From NCBI RefSeq assembly GCF_002272875.1, contig NZ_MLAN01000001.1, positions 186,001 to 250,000 of the forward strand: a stretch of DNA of 64,000 nucleotides. Reading direction: 5' to 3'. This stretch comes from Helicobacter sp. 11S02629-2 (GTDB lineage Bacteria; Campylobacterota; Campylobacteria; Campylobacterales; Helicobacteraceae). The notes under the pieces are model-generated. The model saw only the letters and a program-made list of their open reading frames with translations. It was not told where the DNA came from and searched no databases. The position numbers were made by a program, and so were the translations under genes. Below, one piece after another: positions 49,412-58,777 of the stretch; the first letter of the stretch is position 1, and each line of letters begins with the position of its first letter.

Positions 49412-51085
49412 CTAGTGAAGTTGTACTATGATACCTGGGAAGACATAAGCCACTAGGCTTATCCAAATACCAATTAGTATAACTATGATGATAGAGTACT
49501 TTAAGACGTACTTTAATAGATCAGATTCTTTACCTAGCATACCAACAGCAGCACATGCTATAGCTATACTTTGAGGGCTTATCATCTTACCTACAGTACC
49601 ACCAAGTGAGTTAGCAGCTAGCAGTAAAGTCTCTGGTACGCCTATACCAGTTGCTGTTGCTTGCTGAAGTGAGGCAAATAGTAAGTTTGAACTAGTATCA
49701 GACCCTGTTAAGAACACACCTATCCAACCAACTATTGGCGAGAAGAAGGTGAAAACCTTACCAGTTTGTGCTAAAGCTAGCCCCATAGTAGTTCCAAGAC
49801 CACTATACTGAGAGATAAAGGCAAAACTTACAACCAAACCTATCATGATAACTGATTGCCATACTTCTTTATAAGTATCAACTATAGCTTCACCTATAAC
49901 TTTTGGTTTAGCCCTAAGTACAAAAACACTAATAATAGCTGCTATTAAGATAGCTGTTCCTGCTGCAGTTATGATGTTCCATACAAAGGATGTATTTATC
50001 ACATGTGGATGGCTAACTATAGGTGCAACTTCATAAATAGTATTAGTTATGTAAGGTAGGTGGAAGACTATATTTGTAGCCGCTAAAGCATGACCCGGTT
50101 TAAATAGATCTTTAAATCCCGGGATACTCCAAATGATAATGGCAATAATTAAGAACACAAATGGTGACCAAGCAAGCACTATGGTACCTGTGCTATGTTT
50201 GCTTTTTATATCATCTTTTGTTAGAACTTTACCATCCATCCTATAGATGTTTTTAGGTCTCCAAAACTTTAAGAAAATAGCACTTAATACAAGAGAAACT
50301 ATTGAAGCTAGTATAGAAGTAAGCTCAACACCTACAAAGGCTAGAACCAAAGACTGAACTATAAGGAAACTTATAGAAGCCACTAATACAACTGGATAAG
50401 TTTCTTTTATACCCTTCCAGCCACCAACTAAGAATACCAATAAGAAAGGAATTAGTATAGTTAAAGGTGGAAGTAGTTTACCCATCATAACACCTATAGC
50501 TTCAGGCGGTACGCCTACAGTTCCAGCCATAGCTATAACTGGTATACCTATAGATCCAAAAGCAACTGGTGCGGTATCTGCTATCAAACAAAGACCTGCT
50601 GCGTAAAGTGGTCTTAAGCCAAGTCCAACTAGCAAGGCAGCAGTTATGGCTACTGGAGCACCAAAACCAACAGCACCTTCTAGGAAAGAACCAAAACAAA
50701 AACCAACTAGTATGATTTGGATTCTATGGTCTGGAGTTATAGACATAACGCTTTCTTTGATGATATCAAAGTAGCCAGTTTTAACTGATATCTTATATAA
50801 AAAGATAGCTGCTACGATGATCCAAGCAATAGGCCATAGACCATATAAGAAACCTTTTACAAATGACAAGATGACCATACCAAAAGGCATCTTATATGCA
50901 AAGTAAGCTATTATCATAGCTAGTATCACTGTTAGCAGTGATGCAAGCCATCCTTTTAGCTTAAACCCAACCAAACAGACAAAAAATAAGATGATAGGCA
51001 ATATAGCGACAAAACCACTAAGCCATAAGTTGCCTAGCGGGTTATAGTTTTGTAGCCAGTGTGCCGATGTTTCTGCTACTCCCAT
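49412..51085 (-). CDS. lctP: L-lactate permease, copy 1
   Basis: The 557-residue LctP-family transporter has about 12-14 helices and takes up lactate with protons. The N-terminus (HWLQNYNPLGNLWLSGFVAILPI), GSFLEGAVGFGAPVAITAALLVGLGLRPLYAAGLCLIADTAPVAFG and GWIGVFLTGSDTSSNLLFASLQQ are characteristic. It is about two-thirds identical by eye to the next copy. Tandem lctP genes are known in H. pylori (HP0140-HP0141). It has its own 765-bp upstream region with a palindrome just before the start, so it is probably expressed separately. Confidence 0.93.
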   Translation of the reverse strand: MGVAETSAHWLQNYNPLGNLWLSGFVAILPIILFFVCLVGFKLKGWLASLLTVILAMIIAYFAYKMPFGMVILSFVKGFLYGLWPIAWIIVAAIFLYKISVKTGYFDIIKESVMSITPDHRIQIILVGFCFGSFLEGAVGFGAPVAITAALLVGLGLRPLYAAGLCLIADTAPVAFGSIGIPVIAMAGTVGVPPEAIGVMMGKLLPPLTILIPFLLVFLVGGWKGIKETYPVVLVASISFLIVQSLVLAFVGVELTSILASIVSLVLSAIFLKFWRPKNIYRMDGKVLTKDDIKSKHSTGTIVLAWSPFVFLIIAIIIWSIPGFKDLFKPGHALAATNIVFHLPYITNTIYEVAPIVSHPHVINTSFVWNIITAAGTAILIAAIISVFVLRAKPKVIGEAIVDTYKEVWQSVIMIGLVVSFAFISQYSGLGTTMGLALAQTGKVFTFFSPIVGWIGVFLTGSDTSSNLLFASLQQATATGIGVPETLLLAANSLGGTVGKMISPQSIAIACAAVGMLGKESDLLKYVLKYSIIIVILIGIWISLVAYVFPGIIVQLH

Positions 51086-51099
51086 TTAACTTCCCTTCG

Positions 51100-51118
51100 T
51101 TAATTAAAATTTAATTAA
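51100..51118. promoter_or_regulatory. TTAATTAAA-A-TTTAATTAA palindrome before lctP1
   Basis: This perfect 9-1-9 inverted repeat lies 15-33 nt upstream of the lctP1 ATG, in the leader. It is positioned as an operator would be. No matching copy is seen before lctP2. Confidence 0.4.
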
Positions 51119-51589
51119 AGCGATGATCTACAAAGTGTCAAAATAGCAAAAACATGACACTAAGATACGAGAGATGTTAGTACTTTATTTACTAAAGATA
51201 GCTTAAGTAGCTTACATTTTCTTTATGTTTTTAGGCGTAATATGTGTATAAAAGTAATAAATAAGTAAAAAAGTAAAGTAAATTTTACCTATTAAAAACT
51301 TTAAAAAAACAAAAAACTGCTAAATGTGGCAAAACTAAAAAGATTCTAAAAAGACCTTATTAAAAACTTGTAAAAACTCTGCTTTTTCTAAGTCTATAAG
51401 CATTTTTAATAAAACTATCTTCAATAAAAATACCGCATAATGTAAAGCAAGTATAAGTTTGTATAAGTTTGTAATATACAAGAAAAAAAGATGGCTTTAA
51501 GCTCTCATTCACTCCCATTAAGTTTTTAAAAAATACTTTCTTATGAAAATCTAGCTGCTTATAGGCAACTAAAATTTTTATAGGGAAGT

Positions 51590-51604
51590 TTTGCCTTTGG
51601 CAAA
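51590..51604. repeat. TTTGCC-TTT-GGCAAA hairpin
   Basis: This small hairpin has the same core as the one after folB at 27082-27103. It may be a dispersed 3'-end element. Confidence 0.3.
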
Positions 51605-51798
51605 TAATTAGAAGGTTAAGCTCATTTTTATTTCTAGTAAAGATGGCTAAGTCTGCACTGATTCCATCCTTTTAATGCCATTTTGTAATCATGAAATAAT
51701 CAAAGGATGTGCTTTGACTTGAAAGAAGATTCTTATTATAAAGTTAGCATCTTATTAATTAATATCTAGATCTATAAGATCTTAATTTGCCTAGTAAG

Positions 51799-51813
51799 TC
51801 CCCCTTTAAGGGG
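51799..51813 (-). terminator. CCCCCTTTAAGGGGG hairpin after lctP2
   Basis: This GC-rich palindrome lies about 37 bp beyond the lctP2 stop on the minus strand and probably ends that transcript. No U run follows. Confidence 0.45.
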
Positions 51814-51850
51814 GAGATAAAGGCTAGTAGATTTATAAGGCTAAAGTATC

Positions 51851-53539
51851 TTAGTGTGCATAGTTTGCTATATCTGGAATCATGCCCGGGAAGACATAAG
51901 CTATAAGGCTTATCCAAATACCTATGACTATAACAAAACCTATAGAGTACTTAACTGCGTATCTAAAGAGTTCAGATTCTCTTCCTACAAGTCCAACTGC
52001 CGCACAAGCTATAGCTATACTTTGAGGACTTATCATCTTACCTACAACTCCACCTACAGAGTTAGCAGCTAGGAATAGTACTTCTGGCATACCTAGTCCT
52101 TTAGCAGTAGCTTGTTGAAGTGTACCAAAGAGTAAGTTAGCAGAAGTATCAGATCCTGTTAAGAAAACGCCTATCCAGCCTACTATTGGCGAGAAGAAGG
52201 TAAACACGCCTCCAGTTTGTGCTAAAGCTAGCCCCATAGTAGCACCAGCTCCACTATACTGAGAAACAAAAGCAAAGCTTACAACTAAGCCTATAGTGAT
52301 GATAGGTATCCACATCTCTTTAAAAGTCTCGGCAATAGAACTAGCCACTACACTAGGTCTTGCGCGAAGTGCAAAGATACTAATAATAGCGGCTATTAAG
52401 ATAGCAGTTCCAGCAGCACTTATGATATTCCAAGTATAAGTAGTGTTTATAACTTTTGGTGCTTCAACTAAAGGTATATTTTGCAATATAGTGTCAAAGA
52501 TATAAGGCATATGGAAGCTTATATTAGTAGCGGCTAAGGCTCCGCCAGCTTTTACTAGGTCTTTAAACCAAGGAGTGCTCCATATAACTACAACTATGAT
52601 TAAAAACACAAAAGGAAGCCATGCAACTATGACTTTACATATATGGTGTTTTTCACCTATGCTAAGTGCGGCTTCTGAAGTATCACCATCAGTTCTAAAG
52701 ATGTTTTTTGGCTTCCAGAACTTTAAGAATATCGCTGTTAAGAAGATAGAAACTATAGCTGAGATGATATCTGGTAATTCAGCACCTAGATAGTTAGAGC
52801 TAAAGTACTGAACTAGCACAAAGCTTATAGCTGCTACAAAGATTGCAGGGAAAGTTTCTTTAACTCCCCTCCAACCATTCATCAAGAAAACTATAAAGAA
52901 AGGTACAAAGATAGTTAAAGGAGGTAGCATCCTACCAACCATAGCAGAGATTGCATCAGCTGGTACACCTACAGACCCAGCCATGGCGATGATTGGAATC
53001 CCAACTGCACCAAAGGCAACTGGTGCGGTATTAGCTATCAAGCAAAGACCAGCAGCGTAAAGTGGTCTTAAGCCAAGTCCAACCAAAAGGGCTGCAGTTA
53101 TGGCTACTGGACCACCAAAGCCTATAGCACCTTCTAAGAAAGACCCAAAACAAAAGCCTATTAGCACAACTTGGATTCTATGGTCTGGAGTTATTTGCAT
53201 AACACTTTGTTTTAAAACATCAAAATAGCCTGTTTTAACTGAAAGCTTGTATAAGAAAATCGCAGCCACAATAATCCAAGCAATCGGCCATAAACCATAC
53301 AAGAAACCTCTAATAAAAGACATGATGACCATATTAAAAGGCATCTCATACATAAATAAGGCTATAAGCATACTGAGTATAACTGTAAGTAAGGAAGCAA
53401 GCCATCCTTTTGCTTTAAATACGACTAAAGCTACGAAAAATAAAATAATAGGAAGTATTGCTACAAAGCCACTAAGCCATAAATTACCTAGTGGATCGTA
53501 GTTTTGCAACCACTGACCAGACACTTGCTCAACGCCCAT
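51851..53539 (-). CDS. lctP: L-lactate permease, copy 2
   Basis: GGAG five bases before the ATG at 53539 decides the start; the frame extends 11 codons further up without a ribosome site. The 562-residue protein has the same LctP landmarks as copy 1 (GSFLEGAIGFGGPVAITAALL, GWIGVFLTGSDTSANLLFGTLQQ, MISPQSIAIACAAVG). The two differ mostly in loops and in the segment near residues 290-310. The gene is divergent from rpoN. The duplication is old enough to have diverged through most of its length. Confidence 0.93.
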   Translation of the reverse strand: MGVEQVSGQWLQNYDPLGNLWLSGFVAILPIILFFVALVVFKAKGWLASLLTVILSMLIALFMYEMPFNMVIMSFIRGFLYGLWPIAWIIVAAIFLYKLSVKTGYFDVLKQSVMQITPDHRIQVVLIGFCFGSFLEGAIGFGGPVAITAALLVGLGLRPLYAAGLCLIANTAPVAFGAVGIPIIAMAGSVGVPADAISAMVGRMLPPLTIFVPFFIVFLMNGWRGVKETFPAIFVAAISFVLVQYFSSNYLGAELPDIISAIVSIFLTAIFLKFWKPKNIFRTDGDTSEAALSIGEKHHICKVIVAWLPFVFLIIVVVIWSTPWFKDLVKAGGALAATNISFHMPYIFDTILQNIPLVEAPKVINTTYTWNIISAAGTAILIAAIISIFALRARPSVVASSIAETFKEMWIPIITIGLVVSFAFVSQYSGAGATMGLALAQTGGVFTFFSPIVGWIGVFLTGSDTSANLLFGTLQQATAKGLGMPEVLFLAANSVGGVVGKMISPQSIAIACAAVGLVGRESELFRYAVKYSIGFVIVIGIWISLIAYVFPGMIPDIANYAH

Positions 53540-53594
53540 TTTTTCTCCTTGAATTTCTAAGATATGATGCATGTTATCAAAATAAGAGTTAAAA

Positions 53595-53623
53595 TTGACA
53601 CAATATTCATAATTTATTAATAA
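53595..53623 (+). promoter_or_regulatory. Putative rpoN promoter
   Basis: TTGACA, 17 nt, then TAATAA, about 115 bp before the rpoN start. The match is fair, but the AT-rich context makes chance matches likely. Confidence 0.3.
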
Positions 53624-53737
53624 ATCTTGACGTCTTTAAAGCCCTAGCAACTATTAATCTTTAAAAAATATAAAGCTTTTGATCCACTTGCGTGTGATAA
53701 AATTAAAAAAAGATTAAACCGAGTTATAGGTAGGCTT

Positions 53738-55045
53738 GTGGCAAAACTTAAAACGCAAATTTCAGCAAAAGTTAAACTTTCTTCTACGTTAAAAGGTTGG
53801 CTTCCACTGCTTCAAAGCTCTCTTACAGACCTAGAAAGCGTCATCTCTAAGATGAGTGAAGATAATCCTTACATCAACGTAGAAAGCAACTTTCAGACCT
53901 CACTTGAAGGCAGCCTAGCCCCAACTAAAAAGATCCAAAAAGAAGTCTTTAGTGCCAAAAACTCCTTAAGCGATAAGATAGAAAGTCTAAGCACTTATGA
54001 ACTTAGTCTCTATGAAGTCTTAAGCGAACAGATAGTGCCTCCACTTTTTCCAAGCCCAAAAAGCCAAAGTATAGCCTTTGAGATAATAGACAATCTAGAT
54101 GAAGATGGCTACCTTGATACAGATTTAGATTCTTTAGTAGAAAGTTTAAAAGTTAAAGAAATCTATACTTTTAAAGAAGAGATAGAGCGTATAAGGCTTC
54201 GTTTTAGCAGACTTACTCCAACTGGTATAGGCGCAAAAGATGCTTTAGAATCGCTAATCTTCCAGCTTGATTCTAGTGAGCTAGAAGGCAAAGACTATGA
54301 GCTAGCAAGTAAGATACTTTCAAACTTACAAGCCCATGCAAGCTATAAAAACCACGCAAGCTATGCAAAAGTTATGAACGTTATAAAGCATTTTAAACGT
54401 CCTCCAGCCATAGACTATAAGCCAAGTGACAGCGTGATAGTCCCAGATCTAATCTTAATGCAAGATAAGCATAACATCGAGCTTAGACTAAATGACGCCT
54501 ACTATCCAAACATCTTTGCTTCAAAAACTGAAGGGATAAAAAAAGAAGTGCTAAAAGATGCCTTTTTTAAGTCCAAACTCAAAGAAGCAAGAGACTTAAT
54601 AGACGCCCTTGATATGAGAAAAGCGACTTTAAGAAAAATAGGCCTTATGATAATAGAGTATCAATATGACTTCTTTTTAGGTGGAGAGATAAAACCTATG
54701 AAGCTAAAAGATATAGCAGATGAGCTAAAGCACTCACCAAGTACTATATCACGTGCCATACAAAATAAGTTTTTAGAGTGTAATCGTGGTATCTTTCCTA
54801 TAAAAAGCTTTTTTACAACTGCCATAGATGAAAACACAAGTAATGCAAGCATAAAAGACTTTTTACTAGAGTTAATAAAAAATGAAAACAAAAAACAGCC
54901 TCTAAGTGATGTCAAAATCCTAAGCCTCATAGAAGAAAAGTTTAATCTAAAAATAGTAAGAAGAACTATCACAAAGTACAGAAAGCAGCTTAATATCGAA
55001 GGCTCAAGCCAACGTAAAAAGATGTATAAGATAGCCTGTGAGTGA
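53738..55045 (+). CDS. rpoN: RNA polymerase sigma-54 factor
   Basis: The 435-residue sigma-54 has region I at the N-terminus (LSSTLKGWLPLLQSSLTDLESVISKMSEDNPYI), a core-binding region (LDEDGYLDTDL, LRFSRLTPTGIGAKD), the HTH (LKDIADELKHSPSTISRAI) and the RpoN box RRTITKYRKQL near the end. It starts at GTG (AGGTAGG upstream). In this phylum sigma-54 serves mid-class flagellar genes such as hook and minor flagellin with FlgR. The C-terminal tail (NIEGSSQRKKMYKIACE) is typical. Confidence 0.95.
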   Translation: MAKLKTQISAKVKLSSTLKGWLPLLQSSLTDLESVISKMSEDNPYINVESNFQTSLEGSLAPTKKIQKEVFSAKNSLSDKIESLSTYELSLYEVLSEQIVPPLFPSPKSQSIAFEIIDNLDEDGYLDTDLDSLVESLKVKEIYTFKEEIERIRLRFSRLTPTGIGAKDALESLIFQLDSSELEGKDYELASKILSNLQAHASYKNHASYAKVMNVIKHFKRPPAIDYKPSDSVIVPDLILMQDKHNIELRLNDAYYPNIFASKTEGIKKEVLKDAFFKSKLKEARDLIDALDMRKATLRKIGLMIIEYQYDFFLGGEIKPMKLKDIADELKHSPSTISRAIQNKFLECNRGIFPIKSFFTTAIDENTSNASIKDFLLELIKNENKKQPLSDVKILSLIEEKFNLKIVRRTITKYRKQLNIEGSSQRKKMYKIACE

Positions 55046-55234
55046 GTATATCAACCGCACTTTTTTAAATATCTATTATGAATAGTTATTTTGCATTATG
55101 ATTGCCCTATTGCAACTTTAGCCACTTCTTACAATTAATTAAATAGTATTAAAAAACTAAAACAATGCAATAAATCTACCTAAGATATCTAACCTTTTAG
55201 CATGAGTGCAAGTAGTATCACACTCACACTAGTG

Positions 55235-56272
55235 CTACTTTTTATCATGACTTCTTAAAAGCATAGTCTTTGTCATAGCATGGAATCTTAAAAAGTCTTT
55301 TAAAGGAAGTATAGGCATACCACTCCACTTAGTGCCCGGTTGCAATAAGGACTTAGTAACTCCAGCTTGTGCGCCTATTTGTACAAAGTCAGCTATATGG
55401 ACATGCCCGCCAACACCTGCTTGCCCTCCAAAGACTACATTACGCCCTGTTGTCGTGCTACCTGCAAGACCTACTTGAGAGACTAGTAGGTTGCTTTTTC
55501 CTAGTATGCAGTTATGAGACACGGCTATAAGCTCGCCAAGCTTAGAGTTTTCTCCTATGATAGTTTTATCAAAAACTGCCCTTGATATAACAGTATTAGG
55601 CCCTATTTCTACGTCGTCTTCTATTATGGCTATACCGTTATGAAAGATCTTTTTGTTAAGCCCAGTTTTTTTTGAAGTCCCAAAGCCAAAGCCATCACTA
55701 CCTATAACCACTCCAGCATGAAGTCTTACATTTTTACCTATCAAGCTTTTATGATAGATGGTTACGTTAGGATAAAGGAAGGTATTATCACCTATTACCA
55801 CACCATCACAAAGCACAACATTAGGCATGATAGTTACATTAGCTCCGATATAGACATCATCTCCTATCGTTACATTAGGCATGATGGTAGTTCCTTCTTT
55901 TACTACTAGATTCTTCCCTGCTAGTACATTTTGATGGATATCTACTCTTTCAAAACTTTTAGAATCTAAAAGCTTAAAACTAGGCTTGCTAAACTCTCTT
56001 ACTTCAAAAAAGGCACTTAGGCGCGCTAAATTAAAGTGCATATCTTCAATAACTATAGTTTGCAAACCCTTTGGTGCATGTTCTAGCATACTTTGTTCTA
56101 AAAATACAGCACCAGCTTTTGTGCTAGCTAAGTCTTTTAGATACTCTTCTTGCATAACAAAAGATATATCTTTAGGGCCAGCTTTATCTAGTGTAGTTAG
56201 GTTTTCTACCTCATAGTCATGCTCTAATTTGGAATCTAGCTTTAAGATTCCTAATATCTCACTTAACTTCAT
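55235..56272 (-). CDS. lpxD: UDP-3-O-acylglucosamine N-acyltransferase
   Basis: AAAGGAG places the start at 56272; the frame opens six codons earlier. The 345-residue lipid A enzyme transfers the second acyl chain from acyl-ACP. It has an N-terminal uridine-binding domain and a long beta-helix of hexapeptide repeats (IGDDVYIGANVTIMPNV, IGDNTFLYPNVTI). The catalytic His region VIGSDGFGFG and GELIAVSHNCILGKS follow, ending in the acyl-carrier region. The 65-aa Cys protein gene follows upstream in operon order. Confidence 0.93.
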   Translation of the reverse strand: MKLSEILGILKLDSKLEHDYEVENLTTLDKAGPKDISFVMQEEYLKDLASTKAGAVFLEQSMLEHAPKGLQTIVIEDMHFNLARLSAFFEVREFSKPSFKLLDSKSFERVDIHQNVLAGKNLVVKEGTTIMPNVTIGDDVYIGANVTIMPNVVLCDGVVIGDNTFLYPNVTIYHKSLIGKNVRLHAGVVIGSDGFGFGTSKKTGLNKKIFHNGIAIIEDDVEIGPNTVISRAVFDKTIIGENSKLGELIAVSHNCILGKSNLLVSQVGLAGSTTTGRNVVFGGQAGVGGHVHIADFVQIGAQAGVTKSLLQPGTKWSGMPILPLKDFLRFHAMTKTMLLRSHDKK

Positions 56273-56322
56273 CTTTGCTCCTTTTAACAAGGCAAGATTC
56301 TATCTTTAACTCCCTAGCTATA

Positions 56323-56520
56323 CTAGTTAAAGTCAAAGCTTCCACCCTGCCCGTTATTCATACTTTCATAAACTGAGTTTACATATCTTTTCCTAGTCTC
56401 GCACTCAAAGACTTTTTCGCACTTTAGACACGAAGCTAGACCTTTTTGCCTTTGACACTCTTCAAGCTTAGCTTTTTCTTCTTTTAAAGCTATCTTAAAC
56501 TTTTCATCTATAGACATCAC
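56323..56520 (-). CDS. Small conserved cysteine-containing protein
   Basis: The 65-residue protein has three closely spaced Cys (LASCLKCEKVFECETRKRYVNS) and a conserved-looking end YESMNNGQGGSFDFN. The Cys pattern (CxxCx5C, with another Cys earlier) suggests metal or thiol chemistry. Its start lies inside the fbp 3' end (17-bp overlap), implying coupling. I recognise the type as a short protein seen in Campylobacter and Helicobacter but know no function. Confidence 0.6.
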   Translation of the reverse strand: MMSIDEKFKIALKEEKAKLEECQRQKGLASCLKCEKVFECETRKRYVNSVYESMNNGQGGSFDFN

Positions 56521-57358
56521 TAACCTCTTTCATCTCAACCTTACTTCCAAAAAAGCAAGGTGTGCTTGCATGAAGACTTGGCACTTCTATATCTAGCAAC
56601 CTCTTTTTACCATCACTTGCCTCCCCGCCTGCTTTTTCATAGATAAAAGCAAAAGGAAAGACTTCAAAGAGGATTCTAAGCTTGCCACTTTTTGCATCAC
56701 TAGTAGCAGGATAGCTAAAGATACCACCTTTTTTACAAAGTATCTGATGTAAGTCAGCGACCATCCCTCCACTATATCTAAGTCTATAACCCCTAGCAAA
56801 AAAAGAATCTATTAGCTCTTTATGCTTTTTATCCCAGTACTTTTGAGTGCCACCTGGAGAGTTTAGCTTGCCTTTAGATTCCATTTTAAAGTCTTGGATG
56901 AACTTCCACTCTTTATCTACATAGACATAGTGCTTAGCCTCTTTTTTTGCTACTACTAGCTCTAAGCGAGGCCCATAGATAAAATAAAGCGCAGTGACTA
57001 GATTTTCCCCCTTAAGCCCACCTTCATATATGCCAAAGATAGATCCTATAGAAAGGTTAGAATCTACTAGTGAAGACCCATCTAGTGGATCAAAAGTCAC
57101 TATCAAACTTGCATCTTTATTAACATCTACAAAATTAGGCTGCTCCTCACTTACATAGCCTTTAACACACTTTAGTGTTTTTAAAGCCTCTCCAAAAAGT
57201 AAGTCAGCTTTCATATCTATCTTTAAGACGTGATCCCCACTTGCATTATTAATATCTGAGTAGCCTGCAAGCCTTTCTTTTAGCATCTCGCTTAATACTA
57301 CTGCCTTAGCTTTTAATACTTCTAAAATCTCTTCTATATTTTTCTCCATACTAGACAT
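56504..57358 (-). CDS. fbp: Fructose-1,6-bisphosphatase, class I
   Basis: The 284-residue gluconeogenic enzyme hydrolyses fructose 1,6-bisphosphate. Metal-site motifs YVSEEQPNF, VTFDPLDGSSLVDSNLSIGSIFGIY and the later LRYSGGMVADLHQIL and KLRILFEVFPFAFIYEKAGGEASDG are intact. AGGAGG stands before the ATG at 57358. Short class I enzymes of this kind are normal in this phylum. Together with gapA and lactate/propionate uptake it fits growth on organic acids. Confidence 0.93.
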   Translation of the reverse strand: MSSMEKNIEEILEVLKAKAVVLSEMLKERLAGYSDINNASGDHVLKIDMKADLLFGEALKTLKCVKGYVSEEQPNFVDVNKDASLIVTFDPLDGSSLVDSNLSIGSIFGIYEGGLKGENLVTALYFIYGPRLELVVAKKEAKHYVYVDKEWKFIQDFKMESKGKLNSPGGTQKYWDKKHKELIDSFFARGYRLRYSGGMVADLHQILCKKGGIFSYPATSDAKSGKLRILFEVFPFAFIYEKAGGEASDGKKRLLDIEVPSLHASTPCFFGSKVEMKEVSDVYR

Positions 57359-57370
57359 GCTTAGCCTCCT

Positions 57371-58765
57371 TTATTTATCTTTGTCTATGTTGCCATAAAG
57401 TTTAGTTACTGTTTTTATAACAGGATTAATATTACTATTAACCCAGTCTTCATCTAGCCACTCACTTGGTCTTACATAAAGACCTTGCACTAAAGTCTCA
57501 AGATGTACATGATCACCAAAGGCAAGCCCTGTAGCCCCACTTAAACCTAAAAACGTTCCAGCACTAAGATCTGTCCCAAGTTTTTCAACCTTAGACATAT
57601 GGGCATAAAGCGTGCTAAAACCTAGCTCGTGATTTATCATAAGAGTGTGGCCATGTATACTTAAGCTTTCATTAATTGCTACGTGGCCGGCATTTTGAAG
57701 AGTAAGCTTAGTGTGTCTATGGGTATCTACTAAGTCTATGCCCATGTGCATAGCTGTGCCTATATTTTGCCCTTTAAACCAATAAGTTCGCTTATCATAA
57801 AAACTACCTACTACACGAGGATTCTTAAAAGGAGTGATTGCGTTAAAAGGCACTAAAGTGTCAATCTTATAGTTAGTTGGAGTAGCCTTATCTAGTATCT
57901 TTTGTGCATCTTGAGTGCGTAAGACTTCATTAACGTACTTAAAGCGACCTATAAAGTCACTTGGAGCGTCAACCTTATCTATACTTATTATCTCATTAAT
58001 CTTTTTTCTAAGGAAAGATTCTCTAAGTCTGATATTAGACTTCCTTAGCATAAAGCCTACACTTTTGTTGAGATTTAACCTAGTAGAAGTCTTATTTAAA
58101 GCATCATCTATTGCTATTATCTTCCCTTCAAAAAAGTCATTACTACTAGGCCAAGCCATAAGGGCTATATAGATATCTTTGTCATCTAAGTGCCTATATA
58201 AGAAAGGCTTGAAGTTATTTATCCCATTAGTTAAAGTGACGCTTTTTACATTCTTACCCTTCACACTAAAAGCTATTATTGCGCTTCCACCGTTATTAAT
58301 CTTAGGCGACATAGCTATGATTTTAACTTCTGGGGGCTTAGTGTCAACTATGAAATCTTTTTCTACTACAGTTTTATTACCACCAAAAAAGCCTGCATTA
58401 CTCCAGTCTTTAACTTCTAGTATGTAAGTTATCTTACTTCCATCTTCTAAGTTGGTCACTTTTGGAAGATTTATATCTATATTTTTATCTTTTTTTAAAA
58501 AGATTCCATATTTTTCGCCTATGACTTTAGACTTAGAATCTAAGATCTTAAAGCTATACTCCCTTAGCCCACTACTATCAAAAGAAGTAAAACTAACTGC
58601 GTTATTAGGATTGATATACTTAGAATCTAAGGGCACTTTTTCATGACTTTGGTTAGTGACATAAAGCGTTACATTTGGCTTTACCCTCTCAAAGCTTTGA
58701 CTATCAAATAAAACATAAGCAAACAAAAGTATGATGAGAAAGATAACAAATCCAATATAACGCAT
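57371..58765 (-). CDS. M23 family peptidoglycan endopeptidase with N-terminal anchor
   Basis: The 464-residue protein has one N-terminal membrane helix (YIGFVIFLIILLFAYVLF) that anchors a periplasmic chain. A beta-rich N-terminal part (residues about 30-240, fibronectin-like) leads into an LytM/M23 domain. That domain carries the zinc motif HMGIDLVDT (HxGxD), the TLYAHMSKV loop and GDHVHLETLV (HxH). Such enzymes trim peptide cross-links and, as Csd-type proteins, help shape helical cells. Which Csd or Pgp protein it matches is not certain. It is 12 bp upstream of fbp. Confidence 0.8.
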   Translation of the reverse strand: MRYIGFVIFLIILLFAYVLFDSQSFERVKPNVTLYVTNQSHEKVPLDSKYINPNNAVSFTSFDSSGLREYSFKILDSKSKVIGEKYGIFLKKDKNIDINLPKVTNLEDGSKITYILEVKDWSNAGFFGGNKTVVEKDFIVDTKPPEVKIIAMSPKINNGGSAIIAFSVKGKNVKSVTLTNGINNFKPFLYRHLDDKDIYIALMAWPSSNDFFEGKIIAIDDALNKTSTRLNLNKSVGFMLRKSNIRLRESFLRKKINEIISIDKVDAPSDFIGRFKYVNEVLRTQDAQKILDKATPTNYKIDTLVPFNAITPFKNPRVVGSFYDKRTYWFKGQNIGTAMHMGIDLVDTHRHTKLTLQNAGHVAINESLSIHGHTLMINHELGFSTLYAHMSKVEKLGTDLSAGTFLGLSGATGLAFGDHVHLETLVQGLYVRPSEWLDEDWVNSNINPVIKTVTKLYGNIDKDK

Positions 58766-58777
58766 TAAAACCTAACT

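Larger units (their letters stand above)
51086..51850. other. 765-bp intergenic region between the two lctP genes
   Basis: No open frame of note is found. Contents: a 9-1-9 palindrome at 51100-51118 next to lctP1; a tandem GTATAAGTTT repeat near 51450-51470; a TTTGCC/GGCAAA hairpin at 51590-51604; and a CCCCCTTTAAGGGGG palindrome near 51800. It is unusually long for this compact genome. A small RNA or leader is possible but not shown. Confidence 0.6.

Noticed and set aside
49412-53539. Tandem lctP as an assembly duplication
   Set aside because: The copies differ through most of their length and have different flanks, and tandem lctP is normal in Helicobacter.
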